NCBI GenBank assembly: GCA_028694715.1 | Contig: JAQVKJ010000033.1 | Coordinates: forward strand, 1-8,896 | DNA length: 8,896 nucleotides | Reading direction: 5' to 3' | Source of the DNA: Weeksellaceae bacterium | GTDB lineage: Bacteria > Bacteroidota > Bacteroidia > Flavobacteriales > Weeksellaceae | Shown: in pieces, positions 1-6,520 of the stretch | Layout: every line of letters starts with the position of its first letter | Position numbering within the stretch: the stretch's first letter is position 1 | The notes under the pieces: generated by a model | The model's input: the letters and a program-made list of their open reading frames with translations, nothing else | What the model was told of the DNA's origin: nothing | The model's database searches: none | Position numbers and translations under genes: made by a program

Positions 1-49
1 TGTCAAAGAAATCAGTCGAAAAAATGATTTTCGTGTGATTTCTTTGACA
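1..49. repeat. Long hairpin at the left edge
   Basis: TGTCAAAGAAATCA (1-14) and TGATTTCTTTGACA (36-49) are perfect inverted arms of 14 bases. Inside them CGAAAA (17-22) and TTTTCG (28-33) also pair, with two unpaired positions per side between the stems. The outer stem may continue beyond the window. It could be a terminator of a gene to the left, an operator, or a repeat end; no T-tract supports termination strongly. Confidence 0.6.
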
Positions 50-192
50 TTGTTCAAAATTTATTCTGGCAAATTAATGAAAATGCACAATTGTACAAAA
101 CTCAATATTAATTTTGGTTCAAAACCTTCAATAAAAAATCGTAGAAATACCAACAATCTCAACGGGATATTAAAGAAGGACTGATAGAAAGT

Positions 193-227
193 AAACTTTT
201 CCAAAGTTCAAAACTTTGAAAAAGTTT
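193..227. repeat. Stem-loop repeat, copy 1
   Basis: AAACTTTTCCAAAGTT (193-208) pairs with AACTTTGAAAAAGTTT (212-227) at 15 of 16 positions around the loop CAA. It lies 33 bases past the stop of the divergent transporter gene. It matches the element at 4676-4710 at 30 of 35 bases. It may act as a terminator for the transporter gene, or belong to a dispersed palindrome family. Confidence 0.7.
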
Positions 228-237
228 CTATGAATAA

Positions 238-260
238 AATTCCGATTCCTCTATGGAATT
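238..260 (-). terminator. Possible weak terminator at the transporter's 3' end
   Basis: AATTCC (238-243) and GGAATT (255-260) form a 6-bp stem with an 11-base loop that abuts the TGA at 262-260. The minus-strand RNA then reads TTTTATTC. The stem is short and AT-rich. Termination could equally be done by the stronger stem-loop at 193-227. Confidence 0.3.
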
Positions 261-1909
261 CAGGATTGCTGCTCCTTTAATTTCTTTTCTCTCGGTCGAA
301 TGATCAAACGGTCATAAATGCTCAATGAAATAATGGAGAAAAGTCCAATGCCTACAATGACATACCAAATTTTATTAGGGTTGTAAGTGTTCCACAGCAT
401 TTCTGTCATTTCCCAATGCCCCAAACCTAACTTCTGCTCGGCCAAAGTGAAATATTCGTTTTTGGAAAAAGCCAAAGGCACTTCTGAAACATCAATTCCT
501 TGTTGACTTGAATATTCTAAAAACGAATTGCGTATTTCTTCCCATTCTAACTTTTCCTCTTTCAAACCAAATTTCTCTTCAAATTCAGTCAATGGCATAT
601 TCAATACTTTTGCTCCAGCTGTCGAGAATTGCTCTGGATTGACTACATCTGGCATTTCTATATTTCGGGTATCCATTTCTTTTTGAAGCAATGAAAGTTT
701 ATCGGACCACGATTGATATAAATTTCCAGAAATAAATCTTGTTACAAAATAACTTACCGCGACAGGCAAAAAATAGGTTCCTTGGTACAAACCTTCTTTA
801 CCTTTGGGCGTAATCAGAGCAATAAATGATGAAACCGTTGGGCTGGACATCATTTCTCCAATCGCAAAAATCATGGTTCCTATGATAGTAAACCAAACAT
901 TTCCTGAATAGAAAGTCAGACCGATACCAATCGTTGCAATGACTGCGCCTCGAATTACGGCACTTATATGTCGCATTTTAGTCACGAAATAGGAAACAAA
1001 AACTTGACATAAAACGATCATCAATGCATCGATTTGAGTAAACATTTCAGGTTTAATTTGGCCATCCAATGAGAGAATTCTTCCTAAGAACGGTATGTTT
1101 TCATTGAACCAAGCACTGATTGCAGAAGAATCCACCCAATCATCTATAAAGTTTGGTAAGGTGTTGAACAACTGATTGAACATCGTCCAAAACCCGACCA
1201 TCAATAACAACAATACTCCCAAACGGATATCTTTAAGCGCAATGAAAATATTCACTACAGAATCTTTGATGGCTTTGCCTATCGAATCTTTTGGTTTTTC
1301 GACTTTGGATTCTTTATAAAAGAGAAGAAGAATGAGTAAATTAATTGTGATAACTACAGCTGCTTGGATAAAAATAATTTTCCAGCCCATAGAGTTTCTG
1401 AGTGATGAAGACAGGAATGGACCTATAAATCCACCGATATTTACCATTACATAAAATATCCCAAAACCTAATGTTCCCGTTGTTTCATCTGTGTTCCTTG
1501 CGACTATGGCCGAGGCAACGGGTTTAAAAAACGCTGCACCTATGGCGACCAACAAAAACACTATAAAGACTTGTGTAAAAGTATTCACCTCTCCCAAAAG
1601 ATAATAACCAACTATCATGATGATATAAGCGATGACCAATGAAATCTTGTAGCCAATTCGGTCGGCAATTACACCAAAAAACAATGGCAACAAATACAAT
1701 ATTGCCACTATATCGCCCATGATTTTTCCTTTTTGGATATGGTCAAATCCCAATCCTCCAGTATCGGTTGAACCTACTAAATAAATGCTTAAAAGACCAT
1801 ATATTCCATACCAAGCCCAGCGTTCAAACAATTCCATCACGCTGGCAATCCAGAAGTTCTTGTTCAGTGACTGAATCGTTTGTCCGAAAGTTTTCTTGTT
1901 CTCTGCCAT
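260..1909 (-). CDS. Divergent POT-like MFS transporter with a large loop before TM12
   Basis: This is an inner-membrane secondary carrier of 549 residues, related to POT peptide transporters. TM1 has ELFERWAWYG, keeping the ExxER pattern (E26, E29, R30). The loop after TM2 is GVIADRIGYK (MFS motif A), TM4 has AAFFKPVASA with K129, TM5 has FYVMVNIGG (152-160), and TM10 has GEMMSSP with E352. The TM7 motif that reads FWxxFEQ in the other two transporters is FWTMFNQ here, so the usual Glu is Asn245. I count 12 helices; the two extra helices after TM6 are absent. About 115 hydrophilic residues (about 397-513, many Glu, Lys and Gln) separate TM11 from TM12 and should face the periplasm under normal MFS topology. 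A basic tail ends the protein. The ATG at 1909 gives a 20-residue polar lead before TM1. The substrate is uncertain: the TM1, TM4 and TM10 charges favour a proton-coupled carrier, but the TM7 change argues against assuming ordinary dipeptides. Confidence 0.88.
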   Translation of the reverse strand: MAENKKTFGQTIQSLNKNFWIASVMELFERWAWYGIYGLLSIYLVGSTDTGGLGFDHIQKGKIMGDIVAILYLLPLFFGVIADRIGYKISLVIAYIIMIVGYYLLGEVNTFTQVFIVFLLVAIGAAFFKPVASAIVARNTDETTGTLGFGIFYVMVNIGGFIGPFLSSSLRNSMGWKIIFIQAAVVITINLLILLLFYKESKVEKPKDSIGKAIKDSVVNIFIALKDIRLGVLLLLMVGFWTMFNQLFNTLPNFIDDWVDSSAISAWFNENIPFLGRILSLDGQIKPEMFTQIDALMIVLCQVFVSYFVTKMRHISAVIRGAVIATIGIGLTFYSGNVWFTIIGTMIFAIGEMMSSPTVSSFIALITPKGKEGLYQGTYFLPVAVSYFVTRFISGNLYQSWSDKLSLLQKEMDTRNIEMPDVVNPEQFSTAGAKVLNMPLTEFEEKFGLKEEKLEWEEIRNSFLEYSSQQGIDVSEVPLAFSKNEYFTLAEQKLGLGHWEMTEMLWNTYNPNKIWYVIVGIGLFSIISLSIYDRLIIRPREKKLKEQQS

Positions 1910-1963
1910 TTAATGTGTTTTTAAGATTTTTATATTTTTTGCTCGATTAGGAACATCAACCCT

Positions 1964-1971
1964 CAAATTTA
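1964..1971 (-). promoter_or_regulatory. Candidate -7 box for the divergent transporter gene
   Basis: TAAATTTG on the minus strand (1971-1964) fits the Bacteroidota -7 consensus TAnnTTTG and lies about 55 bases before the ATG at 1909. No clean TTG is found 17-23 bases upstream; the best is TTC with an 18-base spacer. It sits inside the palindrome AATTTATAAATT (1966-1977) and between imperfect inverted arms, so regulation here is possible. Activity is inferred. Confidence 0.4.
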
Positions 1972-2018
1972 TAAATTAAGTTGAATGTTGAACCCTGTCG
2001 GCTGCCTTTTTTGCAAAA

Positions 2019-3389
2019 TCACCAAAAACCACGCATCATAAAATAGGTGCTGATCCAGTAACCATTGATTTTGATAGCGTTTCTCAGGATTTTCTCCAAA
2101 TATTTTGTATCGCCGAAGGCATGGTCGGTATTTCGTCCGTTGGTAACGATTCCGGATTTATACAGCGTGTAATCCGTTACATCTGTGAGCGATGAACGAT
2201 TGTACCCCCAACCTGACTCCTGATTCCATGCCTGATGTTTGAATTTCAGCAAGGTATTGTAATATTTTTCTTTGATTTGAGAAAGCATTTGCGGATGATA
2301 ATAATTCAATGAACTTTCGTCAAATACATTCTCTTTCAGATAGTAAAGCAAATGCTCTGAGGGTGCAATTTTCGCAGCAAAGTCTTTTAATAACTCATCA
2401 TTTTCACTGTCCAATGCACGGATAAGTTCCGTTTTAAGTTCATCAAACGACCGGAATCCCCGGTGTGGATTCATTTCGATGGCTTCGGTGTGATAATTTC
2501 CATTTTCATCAATCACCCGCATTCTACCATTGTTAAAAGTCAAAGCCTGAAAAGTCGGTTGGTCATCGTAGGGATTCTCGTATTTGGGTTCGAAATTGGC
2601 AACTTCATCAAAAGTATCTTTGTTGATGAATTGATGATTTGCCCCGATAATTCGGTATTTGCCACCGGTTTTGGCTTTGTAGAGTTCCGCATAGGAAATG
2701 CGCTGCAATTCATCGTACTGAAAAGGGATTCTGATTTGATTTTTCAAATTCACCGTGCCATATTTTTTTCCTTTGGCTACAACAATTTCATGTTCATTGT
2801 CATTATTTTTATGGTAAACAAAATCCAAACTGATGTCATCGTACTGTATCGGAATGATGACTTCATTTTTTTCATTGATCAAACCGAATTTCCCGTTTTT
2901 CTTTACACTGTAGTAAGTAGATTCATCGAATGTAAAATATTGAATGATTTGGTCATAAACCATTGGCACGCTCAATTTTTCGGTTATTTCATTCAGTAAA
3001 CCGTATTTTCCGTTTTTATCTTTCACAAACATTAGATAATTCCCGTTGGAACTAAACGGATTCAGCAATAAGTCTTCATCGTGCACATAACCGAATTCAC
3101 TGATATTTTCGGGCAAAATCAATTGGTTGTTTTGGTCTAAAAAATTATAAGAACCTTCTTCTTTCTTTAGAATAGTGATTTTACTTCGCTCGGTATCGCT
3201 GTTCGTAATCCATTGGTATTCTGCCGGAATGATGACTTTCCCTTCTTTGTCATACAATCCGAATTTCATATCCTCACCGGGGGTTGCCACTTTCAGATAA
3301 TCGTTTTCTACACCGACCCAATCAAATTCAATGGGAATGACGATTTCATTTTTCAGGTTGATGATGCCTGTTTTTTCTCCGGATTTCAC
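2019..3389 (-). CDS. WG-repeat protein, C-terminal piece plus uncharacterised C-terminal domain (part 2 of 2)
   Basis: This piece is in the same frame as the piece ending at 3390 and follows its TAA without a gap. Its first codon is GTG, but no signal peptide, spacer or ribosome-binding site marks a real gene start, so I read it as the continuation of one gene. About six more WG-type units follow: EKTGIINLKNEIVIPIEFD, MKFGLYDKEGKVIIPAEY, GKYGLLNEITEKLSVPMVYD, GKFGLINEKNEVIIPIQYDD, KKYGTVNLKNQIRIPFQYDE and a worn GKYRIIGANHQF, spanning about residues 4-262. From about 310 the character changes to a non-repeat region. It has charged helices (FDELKTELIRALDSENDELL) and then an aromatic-rich end, NGYWISTYFMMRGFW. 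I do not recognise this domain. If translated by itself from the GTG, the product would be cytoplasmic, unlike the full protein. The stop at 2019 lies 109 bases before the next gene and no clear terminator separates them. Confidence 0.82.
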   Translation of the reverse strand: MKSGEKTGIINLKNEIVIPIEFDWVGVENDYLKVATPGEDMKFGLYDKEGKVIIPAEYQWITNSDTERSKITILKKEEGSYNFLDQNNQLILPENISEFGYVHDEDLLLNPFSSNGNYLMFVKDKNGKYGLLNEITEKLSVPMVYDQIIQYFTFDESTYYSVKKNGKFGLINEKNEVIIPIQYDDISLDFVYHKNNDNEHEIVVAKGKKYGTVNLKNQIRIPFQYDELQRISYAELYKAKTGGKYRIIGANHQFINKDTFDEVANFEPKYENPYDDQPTFQALTFNNGRMRVIDENGNYHTEAIEMNPHRGFRSFDELKTELIRALDSENDELLKDFAAKIAPSEHLLYYLKENVFDESSLNYYHPQMLSQIKEKYYNTLLKFKHQAWNQESGWGYNRSSLTDVTDYTLYKSGIVTNGRNTDHAFGDTKYLEKILRNAIKINGYWISTYFMMRGFW

Positions 3390-4520
3390 TTATAATAATT
3401 CCCTGAAACCACCCTCATAAAAGGTGTTGATATCGTCATAAATCGGCGGAATGATAATTTTTCCTTCTTTATTGATGATGCCTTTTTTGCGGTCTTTGGT
3501 CACCCGCAAACCCAATCCGCTGAGTTGATAAATTCCAGTGTTGTCGTATTCAAACGGAACAATTTCTTTGCCTTTCAGATCGAATGCACCTTGCTTGTTG
3601 TTCTTTGTCGCCATCACAAAACCATAGCCGTCGGTCCTAACCTGACTGAATTCAAAATCGGTTTTCTGTTTGGAAGAAGTGAAATAAATACTAAACAAAT
3701 CATTCTTCTTTGCCAAGATATATCCCATTACTTTTTCTCTGATAATTTCGTCGTTTTCAGGTGGATAAATCAATTCTCCTTCACTACTGACCAAACCCAA
3801 TTTCCCATTCTTTTCAACCAGCATTTCAAAAGCATTCGTACTGTTCAGGTGTCTGAAATCGAATTGTGAAAATTTTTGTTGCGGATTTTTGTTTTTCGTT
3901 AGGCTCTGGGCAATGCTGTCATATTCAAACGGAACAACCACTTTATCTGTTACAAGTCCGAATTTCCCACCGGATTTTATGATGGTTGTATTGTGATAGA
4001 AGTTGGCATATTCCACTTTTCCGGGAAGTTTTTTTTCGGATTTATTAAACACCAATTGAACGCTGCCTTTTTTGTTTTGAACCAATGTGGCTGTTGAATT
4101 TCCACCTAAGATTTTGTCGTATTTTACAGACAACAAAGATTTGCCGTCATTTTGGAGCAAACCGTATTTATTTTTCTTTTTGACTAAATAATTTTGATTC
4201 AATACACGAATGCTGTCGTATTCCAATTTACCAATCAGTTCGCCTTTTTTGTCGGCTATGCCAAACAATCCGTTTTGTTCCACAATGAAACCGTTTCTGC
4301 CCGAAGAAATTTTGTCATAAACCGCTTCTTTCCGGGTATTGTCCGGAAAAACAAAACCGTATTTTCCGTCTTGTTGATAATAGCCGGCTTGGTCGGGATT
4401 TCTGTCCGGTACTCGTTCGGCAGGACTGATTTCCATACGCATTTCTTCTCTTGGCACCGGGACTTGTGCAAGGCTTGTTGAGAAAATCAGAAGTGTGCAG
4501 ATGATAGAAAAATGTTTCAT
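3390..4520 (-). CDS. WG-repeat protein, exported, N-terminal piece of a gene with an in-frame stop (part 1 of 2)
   Basis: These 376 residues begin with a Sec signal peptide (basic start, hydrophobic IICTLLIFSTSLA, likely cut after Ala18), so the product should be exported; no lipobox cysteine is seen. The rest is a string of degenerate WG-type repeats of about 35-50 residues with the pattern G-K-x-G-[FLI]-x...G-x-[IV]-x-x-P-x-x-Y-D. Clear units include GLFGIADKKGELI (about 84-96), NKYGLLQNDGK (117-127), GKFGLVTDKVVVPFEYDSI (185-203), GKLGLVSSEGELIYP (239-253), NKQGAFDLKGKEIVPFEYD (308-326) and KKGIINKEGKIIIPPIYDDI (345-364). Such repeats are thought to fold as beta-rich modules, and the function is generally unknown. 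A TAA at 3392-3390 ends the frame in mid-repeat, and the same frame continues directly with GTG AAA as more WG repeats. The piece is therefore the front of a protein of about 833 residues. A promoter candidate lies just upstream. Confidence 0.85.
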   Translation of the reverse strand: MKHFSIICTLLIFSTSLAQVPVPREEMRMEISPAERVPDRNPDQAGYYQQDGKYGFVFPDNTRKEAVYDKISSGRNGFIVEQNGLFGIADKKGELIGKLEYDSIRVLNQNYLVKKKNKYGLLQNDGKSLLSVKYDKILGGNSTATLVQNKKGSVQLVFNKSEKKLPGKVEYANFYHNTTIIKSGGKFGLVTDKVVVPFEYDSIAQSLTKNKNPQQKFSQFDFRHLNSTNAFEMLVEKNGKLGLVSSEGELIYPPENDEIIREKVMGYILAKKNDLFSIYFTSSKQKTDFEFSQVRTDGYGFVMATKNNKQGAFDLKGKEIVPFEYDNTGIYQLSGLGLRVTKDRKKGIINKEGKIIIPPIYDDINTFYEGGFRELL

Positions 4521-4546
4521 TGTAGGGTGCTGAAATTAATAAACGC

Positions 4547-4574
4547 CAAAGATATATAATTGAAAGACATCAAA
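4547..4574 (-). promoter_or_regulatory. Bacteroidota-type promoter for the WG-repeat gene
   Basis: On the minus strand TTTG (4574-4571) precedes TATCTTTG (4554-4547) with 16 bases between, one fewer than the usual minimum. The second box fits TAnnTTTG exactly. The expected start near 4540 leaves a leader of about 20 bases before the ATG at 4520. No Shine-Dalgarno sequence is visible. Confidence 0.5.
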
Positions 4575-4675
4575 GTAAAACGTTTGAAACTCTTTGGTTT
4601 TTTATTTCAGTAAATAATAACAAATGTCTTTTAGTCATTAGAATGTGATTTGGAAATTAAGTATGCTTTTTGTTG

Positions 4676-4710
4676 AAACTTTTCCAAAGTTCCGAACTTT
4701 GGCAAAGTTC
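4676..4710. repeat. Stem-loop repeat, copy 2
   Basis: The arm AAACTTTTCCAAAGTT (4676-4691) pairs with AACTTTGGCAAAGTTC (4695-4710) at 14 of 16 positions around the loop CCG. The left arm is identical to that of the element at 193-227, and the two elements match at 30 of 35 bases overall. It lies 11 bases beyond the terminator of the intact POT gene. It is probably a dispersed intergenic palindrome of the genome, possibly a secondary terminator; its function is not known from sequence. Confidence 0.7.
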
Positions 4711-4714
4711 AGTC

Positions 4715-4756
4715 AAAAAAAACAGGGTTTAAGAACTTCTTGAACCCTGTTTTTAT
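4715..4756. terminator. Bidirectional intrinsic terminator
   Basis: AACAGGGTTTAAGA (4721-4734) pairs with TCTTGAACCCTGTT (4738-4751) at 13 of 14 positions across a 3-base loop. A run of A lies on the left and T on the right, so either strand gives a stem followed by U residues. It lies 27 bases past the stop of the intact POT gene. It also separates that gene from the WG-repeat gene. Confidence 0.85.
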
Positions 4757-4777
4757 ATTTGAAATCAATAGTTTTTT

Positions 4778-6304
4778 CTAATGAATTCCCTTCATCGATT
4801 TGTTTAGGAAAGGTGAGAGAATCAGTAAGCCGACGCCTGAGGCGACCATCAGCATGGTGATGAATGGATAGAGTTCCCAATCATATTTGGTGAGTATATG
4901 TTCCAGCGTTGCGGCCAGATAATTACCCAGCGCAAAACTCGCCATCCAAACGCCCATCATGATGGAAACGATTTTGTGGGGCGAAAGTTTGGTTACCATC
5001 GACAATCCGATGGGTGAAAGCAGCAATTCACCACAAGTCAATAATACATAAACAACCACTAACCACATCGGGCTAACCAGCGTTCCGTCTTTGGCGTTGT
5101 TGGCCGCCATGGTCATGATGTAGAATGCAATCGCACCGATAAACATTGCCATTGCAAATTTAATCGGCGTTCTCGGATTCATTTTCTTTTGGGACAATTT
5201 GATCCAGAGAATCGAAAAAATCGGTGCCAATGTTACAATCGCAATGGGGTTTACATTTTGAAACCAAGTGGTCGGAATCTGGAAACTGCCAATCATTCTG
5301 TTGGTGTTTTCTTCCGCAAACAAGTTGAAGGTACCGCCTGCTTGTTCAAATCCTGCCCAGAAAACGATGTTGAAAAATGCGAGAATCAGGATGACAATCA
5401 CCCTCGACCACTCTGTAGGTCCGGAAGTTCCTCGGAATATCGATAGTCCAATAAACAAGGCACCTGCGATTCCGAATACCCAGATGACAATGGAATGTAC
5501 CAAATCATTGGTCGCACCCCAGAAGGCCATTACACCAAACACAACGGCTACATTTCCAAGGGTGTAGAGCAATATGTCTAACCAGTCTTTGCCGTTCAAA
5601 TCATTCCTGCCTTCAGCAATTGCCTTTGGTGGCAACCCCAATCCTTCGAGCGTATTTCTCCTGAAATGAAACCAAAGCACACCAATCAGCATACCGACTC
5701 CGGCAGCGATAAATCCCCAAGGCCACCCGACCTTTTCACCCAAAGTTCCTGCAACAAAAGGCGACAAAAATGCACCGATGTTGATTCCCATATAAAAAAT
5801 GGTGAAACCACCGTCCTTGCGTGGGTCGTCATTGTCGTATAAATCACCTACGATGGTCGAAATATTGGGTTTGAAAAATCCATTTCCTAAAATCAATACG
5901 CCCAAACCAAGATAGAAAAAGTGTTTTCTTTCGTCCAATCCCTGCATGAAAAATTCGCTAGAACTCGCTGCCAGCATAAACTGCCCGATGGCCATGGTGA
6001 TACCACCGATGAGAATCGATTTTCGTTGGCCCAGAATTTTGTCTGAAAACCAGCCACCTAAAATCGGTGTCAAATAAACCAAAGCAGTAAATATTCCATA
6101 AACAGCAAGTGATTCCGTTCTGTCCATACCAAAACCGCCGGTCACCAACTGTGCCGTTAGAAACAAGGTAAGCAGCGCACGCATTCCGTAGTAGGAAAAC
6201 CTTTCCCACATTTCGGTAAAAAACAAGCTGTATAGCCCTTTCGGGTGTCCCTTTGTTGGAGGATTTTTGTCGAAATCCTCAAGTGTTGAAGTGTTGTCGC
6301 TCAT
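4778..6304 (-). CDS. POT/PTR2-family proton-coupled oligopeptide transporter (intact)
   Basis: This is an inner-membrane carrier importing di- and tripeptides with protons. The 508 residues fit the family. TM1 holds TEMWERFSYYG (E31, E34, R35: the ExxER proton/peptide motif). Motif A-like GGWFSDKILGQRK follows TM2, NGFFKPNIS with K145 is in TM4, and the PTR2 signature FYMGINIGAF is at 170-179. TM7 has FWAGFEQAGG (E320, Q321) and TM10 has GELLLSPIGLS (E426). I count about 14 helices, including two extra ones (about 243-262 and 268-290) between TM6 and TM7, the usual bacterial POT layout. The ATG at 6304 gives a short polar N-terminus before TM1. The gene is a paralogue of the broken POT upstream; the GHPxGL lead-in and [KS]MxGI[RH] end are shared, but the extra helices lie in different places. 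It has its own promoter candidate and a strong terminator, so it looks like a single-gene unit. Which peptides it prefers cannot be read from the sequence. Confidence 0.95.
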   Translation of the reverse strand: MSDNTSTLEDFDKNPPTKGHPKGLYSLFFTEMWERFSYYGMRALLTLFLTAQLVTGGFGMDRTESLAVYGIFTALVYLTPILGGWFSDKILGQRKSILIGGITMAIGQFMLAASSSEFFMQGLDERKHFFYLGLGVLILGNGFFKPNISTIVGDLYDNDDPRKDGGFTIFYMGINIGAFLSPFVAGTLGEKVGWPWGFIAAGVGMLIGVLWFHFRRNTLEGLGLPPKAIAEGRNDLNGKDWLDILLYTLGNVAVVFGVMAFWGATNDLVHSIVIWVFGIAGALFIGLSIFRGTSGPTEWSRVIVILILAFFNIVFWAGFEQAGGTFNLFAEENTNRMIGSFQIPTTWFQNVNPIAIVTLAPIFSILWIKLSQKKMNPRTPIKFAMAMFIGAIAFYIMTMAANNAKDGTLVSPMWLVVVYVLLTCGELLLSPIGLSMVTKLSPHKIVSIMMGVWMASFALGNYLAATLEHILTKYDWELYPFITMLMVASGVGLLILSPFLNKSMKGIH

Positions 6305-6385
6305 GTTTTAATTATTAAGTTCCTAATGTTAATTTCCGCAAAAATTGTCTGTGCCGAGGCAGAGAATTTATTTCATTGTAAAACC

Positions 6386-6413
6386 CAAAAGTAATCAAAA
6401 TCATCAAAACCAA
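6386..6413 (-). promoter_or_regulatory. Bacteroidota-type promoter for the intact POT gene
   Basis: Read on the minus strand, TTG (6413-6411) is followed after 17 bases by TACTTTTG (6393-6386). This fits the flavobacterial pattern TTG-N17-23-TAnnTTTG. Transcription would start near 6379, leaving a leader of about 75 bases before the ATG at 6304. This suggests the gene is expressed separately from the DPP-IV/POT pair upstream. The boxes are seen directly; activity is inferred. Confidence 0.6.
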
Positions 6414-6475
6414 TTGATTTTATTTTCAGATGGGTTGTTAATCGCTTATTTATACAAATTCCCACATCATTTTGC

Positions 6476-6503
6476 TCAGCCTTTTGTTGGTACTTTAGGC
6501 TGA
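6476..6503 (-). terminator. Weak stem-loop downstream of the broken POT gene
   Basis: TCAGCCT (6476-6482) and AGGCTGA (6497-6503) form a perfect 7-bp stem with a 14-base loop, 17 bases past the stop at 6521. No T-tract follows on the minus-strand RNA, so this is at best a weak terminator or a processing site. It could also be chance. Confidence 0.25.
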
Positions 6504-6520
6504 TTGCAAAACCGGGAAAA

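Larger units (their letters stand above)
1..259. other. Left-edge region without a confident gene
   Basis: This stretch is AT-rich. It contains the edge hairpin (1-49), the stem-loop repeat (193-227) and the weak stem at 238-260. On the plus strand a frame is open from base 2 to a TGA at 182-184 (about 60 codons, Lys- and Asn-rich). It could be the tail of a convergent gene entering from the left, but it shows no recognisable motif and overlaps the hairpin. Otherwise I see nothing in it. Confidence 0.4.

Noticed and set aside
1..184. Tail of a plus-strand gene entering from the left
   Set aside because: Not called as a gene: about 60 open codons at an edge is suggestive, but the translation is Lys/Asn-rich with no recognisable motif and overlaps a strong hairpin. 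Flanking sequence is needed to decide.
2463..2999. Plus-strand open frame of 178 codons opposite the WG-repeat gene
   Set aside because: It lies wholly antisense to clear WG repeats. Its Phe/Ile/Val-rich translation is what the complement of that repeat coding would give, and it has no motif of its own.
4676..4710. Mobile element (MITE) end or insertion site
   Set aside because: No target-site duplication, second terminal repeat or transposase is visible. The compact stem fits a small intergenic palindrome better.
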